Source: an uncultured Pelagibacteraceae bacterium
Lineage (GTDB): Bacteria; Pseudomonadota; Alphaproteobacteria; Pelagibacterales; Pelagibacteraceae
NCBI GenBank assembly: GCA_902552755.1
Contig: CACDHV010000010.1
Location: forward strand, 1 to 35,964
Direction: 5' to 3'
Length of the DNA stretch: 35,964 bases
The translations under genes were made by a program, and so were the position numbers. The notes under the pieces are model-generated. The model ran no database searches. It was not told the DNA's origin and saw only the letters and a program-made list of their open reading frames with translations. Position 1 is the stretch's first letter. Every line of letters starts with the position of its first letter. Shown one piece after another: positions 17,749-25,875 of this stretch.

Positions 17749-18469
17749 AGTTATTCTCCTTCAACCACTTGTTTGTTTCCTTCAAGCCGCCGAATGTATA
17801 AATGTGAAAATAATCAGTATGCGATTTAACTTTCCCAATTAGATCATTAGGGTCTTTAGGTTTCAATAAATCTAATGCCTTAGTAAAATTAGATTTAAGA
17901 AAGTTAATGGAATTTTTTGCCCCTACAATATTTGCAAACTTTATTAAGCTTGAAATTTTCATGGGCCCAGTTATTCCAACATGAACTGGTATCGTTTGTT
18001 TAGAAATGAAATCAACGATAGGCTGAGAATCTAATAACCATTGGGTTACAATATAATCAGCGTAAGGCTTTTTATCTATCATTGCTTTTTCTAATTCTGA
18101 ATCGGATATATCAGGACTACCCTCTGGATGTCCAGCAATTCCAATCTTAATTCCATCAAATAATCCTGTCTCTAATATTTGATATGAGCTGTCAAATTTT
18201 CCAACTGGGTCTCTACTTCCACCTATAGCCAATATCTGTTTCACACCTAAATCTTTACATCTCGAAATGTAGTCTTTAAGTTCTTCTTCATTATTTATTG
18301 ATCTAGCTGGGAAGTGGGGTACTGGATTAAATCCTTTCTTAACCAAGTCACCAGATTTATCCGCAGTTTCTTTATAATCTCCTCCAGGTAGCATAGTCAC
18401 ATAAACATCTTTAACTTCAGGTAAAGTATCAAGATCTGTGTGAGGTCCAATTTCTAATGAAAAATTCAT
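17741..18469 (-). CDS. short methylenetetrahydrofolate reductase (MetF)-like protein
   Basis: This 242-residue protein resembles MetF, a flavin TIM-barrel enzyme that interconverts 5-methyl- and 5,10-methylene-tetrahydrofolate. Matching parts are FNPVPHFPARSI at residues 47-58, ILAIGGSRDPVG near 78-89 and GIAGHPEGSPDI at 109-120. It is about 50 residues shorter than typical MetF, mainly at the N-terminus, where it starts directly with a strand (FSLEIGPH), and more divergent near the C-terminus. Overlap with the DmdA-like gene suggests it oxidises the methyl-tetrahydrofolate that gene would make. Flavin binding cannot be confirmed by eye. It follows the permease by 62 bases and may share its transcript. 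Confidence 0.85.
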   Translation of the reverse strand: MNFSLEIGPHTDLDTLPEVKDVYVTMLPGGDYKETADKSGDLVKKGFNPVPHFPARSINNEEELKDYISRCKDLGVKQILAIGGSRDPVGKFDSSYQILETGLFDGIKIGIAGHPEGSPDISDSELEKAMIDKKPYADYIVTQWLLDSQPIVDFISKQTIPVHVGITGPMKISSLIKFANIVGAKNSINFLKSNFTKALDLLKPKDPNDLIGKVKSHTDYFHIYTFGGLKETNKWLKENNYV

Positions 18470-18531
18470 TTTTGAATAATTATTTATTTTAAAATGTCTG
18501 TCTAGAAAAATCGTAAGCTAAAATGTCAGAG

Positions 18532-19416
18532 CTATTTTTTCTGGCCTCTGTGCTTTTGAATTCTCTCACCATATTTCTGAGTTACCCTATCAAAGATAAT
18601 TGCTAAAGCAACTATGGCTAGCCCATTCATCATTCCAAGTGCTAAATACTGATTTGAAATTGCTTGTAAAATAGGTACTCCAAGACCTTTTACCCCAATC
18701 ATAGATGCAATAACTACCATGGCTAAAGCCATCATAATTGTTTGGTTAATACCTGCAAAAATAGTTGGTAGAGAAAGAGGTATTTGAACTGATTTTAACT
18801 TCTGCATAGGTGTTGCACCAAATGCTTCACTTGCCTCAAGTGTTTCTTTATCTACTTCTCTAATCCCAAGATTTGTTAGCCTGACTACTGGAGGTAAAGC
18901 ATAAATACAAACTGCCAATAAACCAGGGACTTTTCCGATACCCAAAAGCATAATTATTGGAATTAGATACACAAAACTTGGAATCGTTTGCATCATGTCC
19001 AATACGGGTAGAATAGTTTTTTCTGCTCTACTTGATTTTGACATTAATACTCCAATAGGTATTCCAACAACAATACAGACAAGTGTAGAAACAGAAATTA
19101 TAGCAACAGTTGCCATACAATTTTTCCACATCCCAAAATAACCTATAATTAGAAAACAAATTACAGTTCCTATAACCAGCTTAATACTTCTTGAACCAAT
19201 CCAAGCCAACAGAGCAAATGCTCCTATGACTAAAGGCCAAGGACTATTTACTAATAACTTTTCTAACCAAATTAAAAAATATAGTAGTGGATCAAAAAAA
19301 CTTTCTATTCCATCTCCATAAGCTCTTGAAAAATCTTTAAAACTTAAATCAATACCCTTTTTCAGCTCCCTAAGAGCTGTTCTATCCATTACAGGTATCG
19401 AATTTAAGAAATCCAT
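18532..19416 (-). CDS. proW: glycine betaine/proline-type ABC transporter permease
   Basis: This 294-residue inner-membrane protein is of the ProW/OpuAB type, the permease of a betaine-class uptake system. The long N-terminal region with an early hydrophobic segment is followed by a binding-protein-dependent permease domain. The cytoplasmic loop that docks the ATPase is visible as EASEAFGATPMQKLKSVQIP (about residues 195-215), and GIPIGVLMSKS and LDMMQTIPSFVYLIP are typical of the ProW group. The binding-protein gene is upstream across a hairpin, but no ProV-type ATPase gene follows; the MetF-like gene is next. There is no clear ribosome-binding site, which suggests lower translation than the binding protein. 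Confidence 0.93.
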   Translation of the reverse strand: MDFLNSIPVMDRTALRELKKGIDLSFKDFSRAYGDGIESFFDPLLYFLIWLEKLLVNSPWPLVIGAFALLAWIGSRSIKLVIGTVICFLIIGYFGMWKNCMATVAIISVSTLVCIVVGIPIGVLMSKSSRAEKTILPVLDMMQTIPSFVYLIPIIMLLGIGKVPGLLAVCIYALPPVVRLTNLGIREVDKETLEASEAFGATPMQKLKSVQIPLSLPTIFAGINQTIMMALAMVVIASMIGVKGLGVPILQAISNQYLALGMMNGLAIVALAIIFDRVTQKYGERIQKHRGQKK

Positions 19417-19423
19417 TTTTTTA

Positions 19424-19450
19424 ACTGAACCCGTTATAAACGGGTTCAGT
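19424..19450 (-). promoter_or_regulatory. hairpin between binding protein and permease genes
   Basis: ACTGAACCCG (19424-19433) and CGGGTTCAGT (19441-19450) form a perfect 10-base inverted repeat with a 7-base loop TTATAAA. It lies 14 bases past the binding-protein stop and 7 bases before the permease ATG. On the transcribed strand A-runs rather than U-runs follow, so it is not a typical terminator. In binding-protein operons such hairpins often stabilise the upstream message and raise its amount over the permease. Confidence 0.7.
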
Positions 19451-19464
19451 AATATTTACACTAA

Positions 19465-20475
19465 TTATAGTGCTTTTTTTATTTTTGCAGCAGCTTCACT
19501 TGAAACCCACTTAGACCAAACATCTTCTTGGTTTGTTAGGAATTCAATTGCAGCATCAGCACCCTCTGCTTGGTTTTCACCCATCCAAACTAACATACTG
19601 TTCATTACTGGACCTGGATAAGTTCTTTTTTTGAAATAATCCATACCAGCACTTCCAGCTGTATTTTTGAAATTGTCAGTTACGATTGTGTAAACTTCAG
19701 ATTTTGTCCATGAAGTTGCTTTAGGGTCTCCACATTCTTGTTCTGGTAAAACTATACATTTATCCCAGTTATCTTTTCCACCCCAAGCTCCCATGTCCAC
19801 AGCTCTCATATCATATTTACCAATGATAGCTGTTGGTGACCAATAGTAACCAAACCAGTTTTCACCTCTTTCAGCAGCTTTAGCAATTGATCCATCTAAT
19901 CCTGCAGCAGAACCTGTTTCAACAATAGCCCAACCTTTTGCTTCCATGTCAAAAGCTTTGTAAAGATTTCTATTACTTAGTTCACAGTTCCATCCTGGAG
20001 GACAAATATGAAACCCACCTTTTGATGGATCCTCTGGATGAGGAAATAGATCCGGTCTTGCCAAAATTGCTTCAGCAGTTGTAAGTTCAGGATGTTTTTC
20101 TAAAGTAGCAGGTAACACCCACCATCCTTCACCTAAACCAGTAATAGGTGCTTTATTAAGTGAGTGCATTCTTCCTTCATCAACTGCTTTATTTAAAGCA
20201 ATGATTGCAGCGTTAGCCCAAAATTCTGGGGCTACATCTGGTTCACCTTTTTCTTGCATAGATGCAAAAGTTGGCTGAGTTGCACCAGGCACAAGCTCAA
20301 CATTACATCCATAACCTTCTTCTAATATGATTTTGTCAACTTCAGCCATGAAGTTTGCAGAAGCCCAGTTCATATTAGCAATACTAATGTCTCCACATTT
20401 TGCATTAGCAACATTACCGAAAGATGTAACGCCTAAAACAAATAATGCAGAAAGTAAGATTCTTTTTAATTTCAT
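19465..20475 (-). CDS. proX: glycine betaine/proline-type substrate-binding protein
   Basis: This 336-residue periplasmic protein begins with a signal peptide (basic MKLKR, hydrophobic core, likely cleavage after VANA at residue 25). The mature part has the ProX/OpuAC pattern: an N-terminal strand followed by MNWASANF, the segment PEFWANA near residue 83-89, and GYYWSPTAI. Trp and Tyr in these places form the aromatic box that holds trimethylammonium groups in known betaine-binding proteins, but the exact ligand (betaine, proline betaine, DMSP, choline) cannot be read from sequence. An AGGAG ribosome-binding site lies 5 bases before the ATG, unusually strong for this window and consistent with high expression. 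It is divergent from the betaine-homocysteine methyltransferase gene. Confidence 0.94.
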   Translation of the reverse strand: MKLKRILLSALFVLGVTSFGNVANAKCGDISIANMNWASANFMAEVDKIILEEGYGCNVELVPGATQPTFASMQEKGEPDVAPEFWANAAIIALNKAVDEGRMHSLNKAPITGLGEGWWVLPATLEKHPELTTAEAILARPDLFPHPEDPSKGGFHICPPGWNCELSNRNLYKAFDMEAKGWAIVETGSAAGLDGSIAKAAERGENWFGYYWSPTAIIGKYDMRAVDMGAWGGKDNWDKCIVLPEQECGDPKATSWTKSEVYTIVTDNFKNTAGSAGMDYFKKRTYPGPVMNSMLVWMGENQAEGADAAIEFLTNQEDVWSKWVSSEAAAKIKKAL

Positions 20476-20494
20476 TATTTCTCCTAATTAATTA

Positions 20495-20500
20495 ATTATA
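20495..20500 (-). promoter_or_regulatory. candidate -10 box for the binding-protein operon
   Basis: TATAAT, a perfect -10 consensus on the minus strand, lies 19 bases before the binding-protein ATG and just upstream of its AGGAG site. The 17-base-spaced upstream hexamer (TCCATC) is a poor -35 match, so an activator might be needed if this is the promoter. It is a candidate only, because AT-rich DNA yields such matches easily. Confidence 0.3.
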
Positions 20501-20546
20501 AATCATCAGAACATATAGATGGAAAAATTGCAAACTAGTTTCAACT

Positions 20547-20575
20547 TTGAGTTGTGTTAAAATTGTCTTTAAACT
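20547..20575 (+). promoter_or_regulatory. candidate promoter for the bmt-led gene block
   Basis: TTGAGT (20547-20552), a 17-base spacer and TAAACT (20570-20575) fit a weak sigma70 promoter (four of six at each box), about 32 bases before the methyltransferase ATG. The -35 box overlaps a small hairpin, CAAC-TTTGA-GTTG, at 20542-20554. The 132-base divergent region otherwise shows no recognisable SAM-II, SAM-V or glycine riboswitch motif. Confidence 0.3.
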
Positions 20576-20607
20576 CTCTTTATTTAGAAATAAATTATTA
20601 AATAAAT

Positions 20608-21648
20608 ATGAATAAAAATTTATTATCAAGATTAGATGAGGGTCCCGTTATATTCGCAGAGGGATATTTATTTGCGATGGAAAGGAGAGGATATCTTTCT
20701 GCAGGTCCATTTGTGCCAGAAGTAGTGCTAGAACATCCTGATGTAGTTACACAATTACATAGAGAATTTATTAGAGCTGGTTCAGATATTGTTCAAGCTT
20801 TCACCTATTATGGACATAGAGAGAAATTAAGAATTATTGGAAAAGAACATTTGCTAGAGCCGATGCAAAAAAATGCACTTAAAATTGCAAAGGATGCTGC
20901 GAAAGAATTTAAAGATTTAGATTTAATGGTTTGTGGAGATGTTGCTAATACAAATATTTTTGATCCAAAAGACAAAAACTCATTCAAAGAATGTCAAAAG
21001 ATGTACGAAGAGCAAGTGCTTTGGGCAAAAGAGGCAGGAGTTGACTTTGTAGTCGCAGAAACAATTAATTGGGTAGATGAAATGAAGATAGCTTTAAAAG
21101 CAATTAAGGATGAAGGTTTGATTGCAGTTGCCAATTATGCAATACCTCGTGGTGATTTGACAAGAGATGGCCACACTGCTGAAGATGCATGTAAAATAAT
21201 TGAAGATCTTGGTGCTGATGTTGTTGGTTTGAATTGTTACAGAGGTCCAGAAATGACCATGAAACTTTTAAAAAAAATAAGAAAAAAAGTTTCCTGTCAT
21301 GTTGCAGGTCTTCCTGTTCCATATAGAACAACAGAGGAAGAACCAGGATTTTTGAATCAAACAGATCACGGATGTGACTGCATTCCTGGAGGAAATGCAT
21401 TCCCTGTTGCTCTAGATAATTTATATTGTAACAGATTTGAAATGGCTGAATTTGCAAAAGAATGTCTTAAAGAAAAAATTAATTTAATCGGTATTTGTTG
21501 TGGTGCTGAAGCTCATCATGTTAGAGAAATGGCTGTTGCAGTTGGTAAAAAACCAATTGCCATGAAGTACATGCCAGATATGACTAAACATTTTCACCAT
21601 GGGACAGACAAGACATTGAAAGACGTCAATAAACAAATAAAATACTAA
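20608..21648 (+). CDS. bmt: betaine-homocysteine S-methyltransferase
   Basis: This 346-residue protein belongs to the zinc-dependent homocysteine S-methyltransferase family. It moves a methyl group from glycine betaine to homocysteine, giving dimethylglycine and methionine. Zinc ligands are visible as Cys210 in GLNCYRG and Cys297/Cys298 in IGICCGAE, the standard one-plus-two Cys set. The N-terminal GPVIFAEGYLFAMERRGYL, without a DGGMG-type start, resembles the BHMT-like branch rather than MmuM. Context supports betaine as donor: a betaine-type transporter lies on one side and dimethylglycine-dehydrogenase-like genes on the other. One base separates it from the next gene. It heads 17 co-directional genes. 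Dimethylsulfonio compounds could be alternative donors. Confidence 0.93.
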   Translation: MNKNLLSRLDEGPVIFAEGYLFAMERRGYLSAGPFVPEVVLEHPDVVTQLHREFIRAGSDIVQAFTYYGHREKLRIIGKEHLLEPMQKNALKIAKDAAKEFKDLDLMVCGDVANTNIFDPKDKNSFKECQKMYEEQVLWAKEAGVDFVVAETINWVDEMKIALKAIKDEGLIAVANYAIPRGDLTRDGHTAEDACKIIEDLGADVVGLNCYRGPEMTMKLLKKIRKKVSCHVAGLPVPYRTTEEEPGFLNQTDHGCDCIPGGNAFPVALDNLYCNRFEMAEFAKECLKEKINLIGICCGAEAHHVREMAVAVGKKPIAMKYMPDMTKHFHHGTDKTLKDVNKQIKY

Positions 21649-21649
21649 C

Positions 21650-24055
21650 ATGCAAAATCATGCAAAAGTAGTCATCATAGGTGGCGGCGTAGTAGGCTGT
21701 TCCATTCTTTATCATTTATCAAAGTTTGGTTTAAAAGATTGTATTCTTCTTGAAAGAAATGAACTCACATCTGGATCCTCTTGGCATGCAGCTGGAAATG
21801 TACATGTGATTTCATCTGACCCAAATATTTCTAGAATGATGGCTTATACAATCGGATTGTACAAAGAAATTGAAAAAGAGTCTGGCCATTCAGTTGGATT
21901 CAAATCAAGTGGGGGATTTTATTTGGCTTCAAATGATGTTTGGGCTGATTATTTAAAAAGAGAGAGGTCTAAAGCAAGATATATGGGTCTTGACCAAGAG
22001 TTTGTTTCTTTAGAGGAAGTAAAAAAGAAAAATCCTTTAATTGATCCATCAAGATACCTTCTAGCATTGTGGGATCCAATTGATGGGGAAGTAGACCCAT
22101 CAGGTGTGACTTATGCTTTTGCTAAAGCAGCAAAAGTTCATGGTGGAAAATATTATACACATACAGTTGTAAAAGACACAAAACAAAAAGAGGATGGAAG
22201 TTGGGATGTGATAACTGACAAGGGCAATATAAAAGCTGAAATAGTTATTAACGCTGGAGGTTTATGGGCAAGAGAAGTTGGACAGCTTGCAGGAATTAAT
22301 CTACCAGTTCAACCAATGGAGCATCATTACTTAATCACTGAAGCTATTCCAGAAATTGAAGCAATGGGTGATCAAAGAATTCCTATTGGAACTGATTTTG
22401 AAGGTAACATTTATTTTAGACAAGAAGGAAAGGGAATGCTTCTTGGAACTTATGAACCAAAATCAACACCATGGAAGGTTGAAGGAACACCTATGAATTT
22501 TGGTCATGAGTTATTAGAACCAAAACTAGATAATATTCAAGATAGATTAGCAATAGGTTTTGAAAGAATGCCAGCGTTAGAAAAGGCAGGAATTAAAAAT
22601 ATTGTAAATGGGCCTTTTACTTTTGGACCTGATGGATCACCATTAATTGGTCCTGTTCCCGGAATGAAAAATTATTGGGTAGCAGTGGGTGTAATGGCTG
22701 GTTTTTGTCAAGGAGGAGGAGTTGGAAAATGTATTGCTGAATGGATAATTGACGGAGAACCATCAATAGATGTTTGGGCAATGGATGTTGCAAGATTTGG
22801 AGATTATGCATCACCTCAATACGGAACAATTAAATCTTCTGAAAATTATGAACGAAGATTTATTATGACATTTCCAAATGAAACTTTACCAATAGGAAGA
22901 AAACAAAAAACAACAGCTCTTTATGATCGGTTTGTAGAACAAGGAGCGGTTATGGGAGACAGCTTTGGTTTAGAAAATGTTTTGTGGTTTGCAAATGATA
23001 AAAAAGATGCATACGAAGAGCCAACTATAAAAAGATCTAGATCGCATAATTATGTCTCCAAAGAAGTTATTAATGTAAGAGAAAATGTTGGTTTTATTGA
23101 AGTTGCTAATTTTTCAAAACATCAATTTAAAGGAAAAGATGCAAGAAAATTTTTAGATCATATTATGGCAGGTAAGCTTCCAAATCCTGGAAGAATATCG
23201 TTATCTCCAATGTTATCTTATAGAGGAAAATTATGTGGCGATCTTACAGTTTCATGCCTTGATGAAAACGAATTTATGGTTTTTGGTTCAGGTGCAGCTC
23301 AAGAAATGCATAGACGTTGGTTTGAAAGCCATTTAGATAAATTTAATGTTGAATATAAAAATAGATCAGATGAATTTCATGGAATATCTATAGCAGGACC
23401 TAATTCGAGAAAAGTTTTAGAAAAAATAGTTAGAGACGATGTATCTAATGAAAAATTTAGATTTAGAGACTCAAGAAGAATGTTTGTTGGAGGTGTTCCA
23501 GCAATTATAAACCGAATTTCATTCACGGGTGAACTTGGTTATGAAATATATGTTGCACCACATTTCCAAATAAAACTTTATGAAGAGTTAATAGAGGCTG
23601 GAAAAGAATTTGATATTAAACCTTTTGGTGGAAGAGCTTTAATGTCTATGAGATTAGAGAAAAACTGGGGTGCATGGACTTTAGATTATCGACCTGATTT
23701 TACTGCCAAAGAAGCTGGTTTAGATAATTTTATTAATTGGAATAAAGAATTTATAGGCAAAGAAAAAGCTAAAATTGATAACAGTTCAAATAGATTGGTT
23801 CCTTTAATTATTCAAACAAACGATATTGATGTCACAAACAATGAAGCTGTGATGAAAGGCGATAATAGCATTGGATATATAACCTCAGGTGGATTTGCTC
23901 ATTTTGTAAATAAGAGTGTTGCTTTTTCATATATAGATCAAAAACATTTGTCATCCGAAGATGGAATACAAGTTGAAATTAACGGAGATTTATTCAATTG
24001 CTCAATCATCAAAGAACCGCTTTATGATCCAAGTGGAGAAAAAATGAGAGGGTAA
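21650..24055 (+). CDS. dimethylglycine/sarcosine dehydrogenase-family flavoprotein (paralogue 1)
   Basis: This 801-residue protein has the two-part structure of mitochondrial-type dimethylglycine and sarcosine dehydrogenases. An N-terminal D-amino-acid-oxidase FAD domain has VVIIGGGVVG at 7-16 and TSGSSWHAAG at 40-49, where His46 is the expected covalent FAD site. A C-terminal GcvT-like folate domain starts near residue 470. It would oxidise an N-methyl group, donate electrons to ETF and pass the carbon to tetrahydrofolate. The folate-site segment reads CGDLTVS, with Asp at the position that is Asp in sarcosine dehydrogenase and Glu in dimethylglycine dehydrogenase. Sitting directly behind bmt, dimethylglycine is the likely substrate, but this cannot be settled. 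It shares one base with the next ATG. Confidence 0.92.
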   Translation: MQNHAKVVIIGGGVVGCSILYHLSKFGLKDCILLERNELTSGSSWHAAGNVHVISSDPNISRMMAYTIGLYKEIEKESGHSVGFKSSGGFYLASNDVWADYLKRERSKARYMGLDQEFVSLEEVKKKNPLIDPSRYLLALWDPIDGEVDPSGVTYAFAKAAKVHGGKYYTHTVVKDTKQKEDGSWDVITDKGNIKAEIVINAGGLWAREVGQLAGINLPVQPMEHHYLITEAIPEIEAMGDQRIPIGTDFEGNIYFRQEGKGMLLGTYEPKSTPWKVEGTPMNFGHELLEPKLDNIQDRLAIGFERMPALEKAGIKNIVNGPFTFGPDGSPLIGPVPGMKNYWVAVGVMAGFCQGGGVGKCIAEWIIDGEPSIDVWAMDVARFGDYASPQYGTIKSSENYERRFIMTFPNETLPIGRKQKTTALYDRFVEQGAVMGDSFGLENVLWFANDKKDAYEEPTIKRSRSHNYVSKEVINVRENVGFIEVANFSKHQFKGKDARKFLDHIMAGKLPNPGRISLSPMLSYRGKLCGDLTVSCLDENEFMVFGSGAAQEMHRRWFESHLDKFNVEYKNRSDEFHGISIAGPNSRKVLEKIVRDDVSNEKFRFRDSRRMFVGGVPAIINRISFTGELGYEIYVAPHFQIKLYEELIEAGKEFDIKPFGGRALMSMRLEKNWGAWTLDYRPDFTAKEAGLDNFINWNKEFIGKEKAKIDNSSNRLVPLIIQTNDIDVTNNEAVMKGDNSIGYITSGGFAHFVNKSVAFSYIDQKHLSSEDGIQVEINGDLFNCSIIKEPLYDPSGEKMRG

Positions 24056-24684
24056 TGGCCCAAAAAGATGTAGGTAACAAAGTTCCAATTTATAAACTAA
24101 AAGAAACAAAAGAGGTGATGGATTTTTATGACGAATGGGGTTTGGATAATAAATATGATAAAGATATGGTTGAATGGAATTATACTGGCCCAAAGGAAAC
24201 AGCAGAAGTTTTCAATAAACATCAAAAAGAAAAAGATATTAATATTTATGATGCTGGATGTGGAACTGGATTGGTTGGTGTAGAATTGAAAAAGTATGGT
24301 TTCACTAATTTTTTTGGTGCCGATCTATCCCAAAAACTTTTAGATTTGGTTCCAAATAACCTTTATAAAAAATTAGATAAAGTAGATTTAAATAAACCAA
24401 TCAAGGAAAAGGATGATCAATATGATGCTTTAATGTGTGTGGGCACATTTACTTTTGGACATGTAAAACCACCTGCATTAGATGAGTTTATTAGAATTAC
24501 TAAAAATAAAGGTCTAATTTGTTTCACTATTAACGAGGGAATATATGAGGAATATGGATTTGATAAAAAAATCAAACAATTAAAAAATGAAAATAAATGG
24601 AAAGAAATAGAGTTTTTTAAATCTGATTATATTGCTAGTAAAGATGTAAATGCATGGCTTGGTCTATATGAAGTGACAAAATAA
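24055..24684 (+). CDS. class I SAM-dependent methyltransferase
   Basis: This 209-residue protein has a Rossmann-fold methyltransferase core. Motif I is YDAGCGTGLVG at residues 65-75, followed by an acidic strand end FFGADLSQKLLD and a later DALMCVGTFTFGH segment. The N-terminal DFYDEWGLDNKYDKDM resembles small WBSCR27/METTL27-like methyltransferases, of unknown substrate. No target-specific motif is visible. It begins on the last base of the upstream dehydrogenase stop (TAATG) and ends 1 base before the Rieske gene, so it is translated with both. A methyl acceptor related to the local amine pathway is possible but only an inference. Confidence 0.88.
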   Translation: MAQKDVGNKVPIYKLKETKEVMDFYDEWGLDNKYDKDMVEWNYTGPKETAEVFNKHQKEKDINIYDAGCGTGLVGVELKKYGFTNFFGADLSQKLLDLVPNNLYKKLDKVDLNKPIKEKDDQYDALMCVGTFTFGHVKPPALDEFIRITKNKGLICFTINEGIYEEYGFDKKIKQLKNENKWKEIEFFKSDYIASKDVNAWLGLYEVTK

Positions 24685-24685
24685 A

Positions 24686-25861
24686 ATGTCAGCAATTTAT
24701 AAAATTATAGATAAAAAAAAATTAGATATAGTTAAGAAACCAATTTCAAAAGCACATGGACTCCCCAACGAATGTTATACAAGTAAAGATTATACTTTAA
24801 TAGAAAGAGAGAAAATATTTGAAAATAAATGGACTGTAATAGGAGTAGCAAGTTCTTTGCCAAATATCGGCGATGTAAAACCATTTAACTTGTTAGGACT
24901 GCCATTATTTTTAGTAAGGAATAAAAAAGATCAGATAAAAGTTTTTCATAACGTCTGTAGTCATAGAGGAGTAAAGCTAGTAAACAAAAAAGGCAATATT
25001 AGAAATGTTATCAGATGTCCTTATCATTCATGGTCATACACATCAGATGGAAAGCTAATTGCAACACCTCATATAGGTGGGATGAACCAACATAGTAGCC
25101 CAAAATTTAAAAAAAATAAAAACAATTTAAAAGAAATAAGATCATGTGTTTGGTTAGATTTAATTTTTATTAATATTAGTAACAACGAAATTCCATTTGA
25201 AAAATATATTAAACCCTTAAGTGATAGGTGGGCTAAATTTTGGAAAAAAAAAGATAGAAAATTAATTAATCATGCAAATGATTTTGGTTATTTTAAAATA
25301 AATGCAAAATGTAATTGGAAATTTGCAATTGAAAATTATTGTGAAAGTTATCATTTGCCATGGGTTCATCCAGGTTTAAATTCTTATTCAAAAATTGAAG
25401 ATCACTATCATATTCAAGGATTACCAAACCGCTTTGCAGGCCAAGGCACAGTTGTTTACAATCCAAAATTTAAATGTAAGAAAAAATTTCCTTGCTTTCC
25501 TAACTGGCCCAAAGAAAAAGAAAATATTGCAGAGTATGTAGCTTTGTTTCCCAATGTTATGTTAGGTATACATAAAGATCATTTCTACGCATATTGGTTA
25601 GAACCCATTAGTCATAAAAAAACTTTAGAGCACATGGAAATATATTATGTAGGTGAAAAAGCTGCAAAATCATTAGAATTTAAATCATTAAGAAAACAAA
25701 ATCATAAATTGTGGGAAGATATTCAAAAAGAAGATGTTGGTATAATTCAAAGAATGCAATTAGGCCGCAACTCACATGCATATAATGGTGGAAATTTTTC
25801 TCCTGATATGGATAATCCAACACATCAATTTCACAAGTGGGTGGCAACTCACATTGTGTAG
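24686..25861 (+). CDS. Rieske non-heme iron oxygenase, alpha subunit
   Basis: This 391-residue protein is a ring-hydroxylating-type oxygenase alpha subunit. The Rieske [2Fe-2S] ligands are Cys91, His93 (CSHRG), Cys111 and His114 (CPYHSW). The mononuclear iron ligands are His223 and His228 (ESYHLPWVHP), with Asp350 in the EDVGIIQRMQLG segment. Glu220 sits where a bridging acidic residue passes electrons between subunits. Length and pattern fit the group with choline monooxygenase, glycine betaine monooxygenase (GbcA) and carnitine oxygenase, which cleave or hydroxylate quaternary amines. The location in a betaine block supports such a substrate. No ferredoxin-type reductase (GbcB-like) is in the window. 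Since bmt already removes the first betaine methyl, another amine may be the target. Confidence 0.93.
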   Translation: MSAIYKIIDKKKLDIVKKPISKAHGLPNECYTSKDYTLIEREKIFENKWTVIGVASSLPNIGDVKPFNLLGLPLFLVRNKKDQIKVFHNVCSHRGVKLVNKKGNIRNVIRCPYHSWSYTSDGKLIATPHIGGMNQHSSPKFKKNKNNLKEIRSCVWLDLIFINISNNEIPFEKYIKPLSDRWAKFWKKKDRKLINHANDFGYFKINAKCNWKFAIENYCESYHLPWVHPGLNSYSKIEDHYHIQGLPNRFAGQGTVVYNPKFKCKKKFPCFPNWPKEKENIAEYVALFPNVMLGIHKDHFYAYWLEPISHKKTLEHMEIYYVGEKAAKSLEFKSLRKQNHKLWEDIQKEDVGIIQRMQLGRNSHAYNGGNFSPDMDNPTHQFHKWVATHIV

Positions 25862-25875
25862 AAAGTGCGAAATAT

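Noticed and set aside
20476..20607. Possible SAM-II, SAM-V or glycine riboswitch before bmt
   Set aside because: I compared both strands with the conserved cores as I remember them (for SAM-V, GGCATT, AAGTCC and GGGATG-like pieces). None is present in the right order. Only a small CAAC/GTTG stem is visible.
21104..21457. 117-codon minus-strand open frame inside bmt
   Set aside because: The translation is rich in His, Gln and Leu and is antisense to a conserved zinc methyltransferase; it is a shadow frame. The same applies to 31501-31818, 16692-16940 and 17490-17744.
25837..25875. GTG start giving a 159-residue SET protein
   Set aside because: The extra 13 codons lie over the conserved end of the Rieske gene and show no SET feature; the ATG at 25876 just after the Rieske stop is better.
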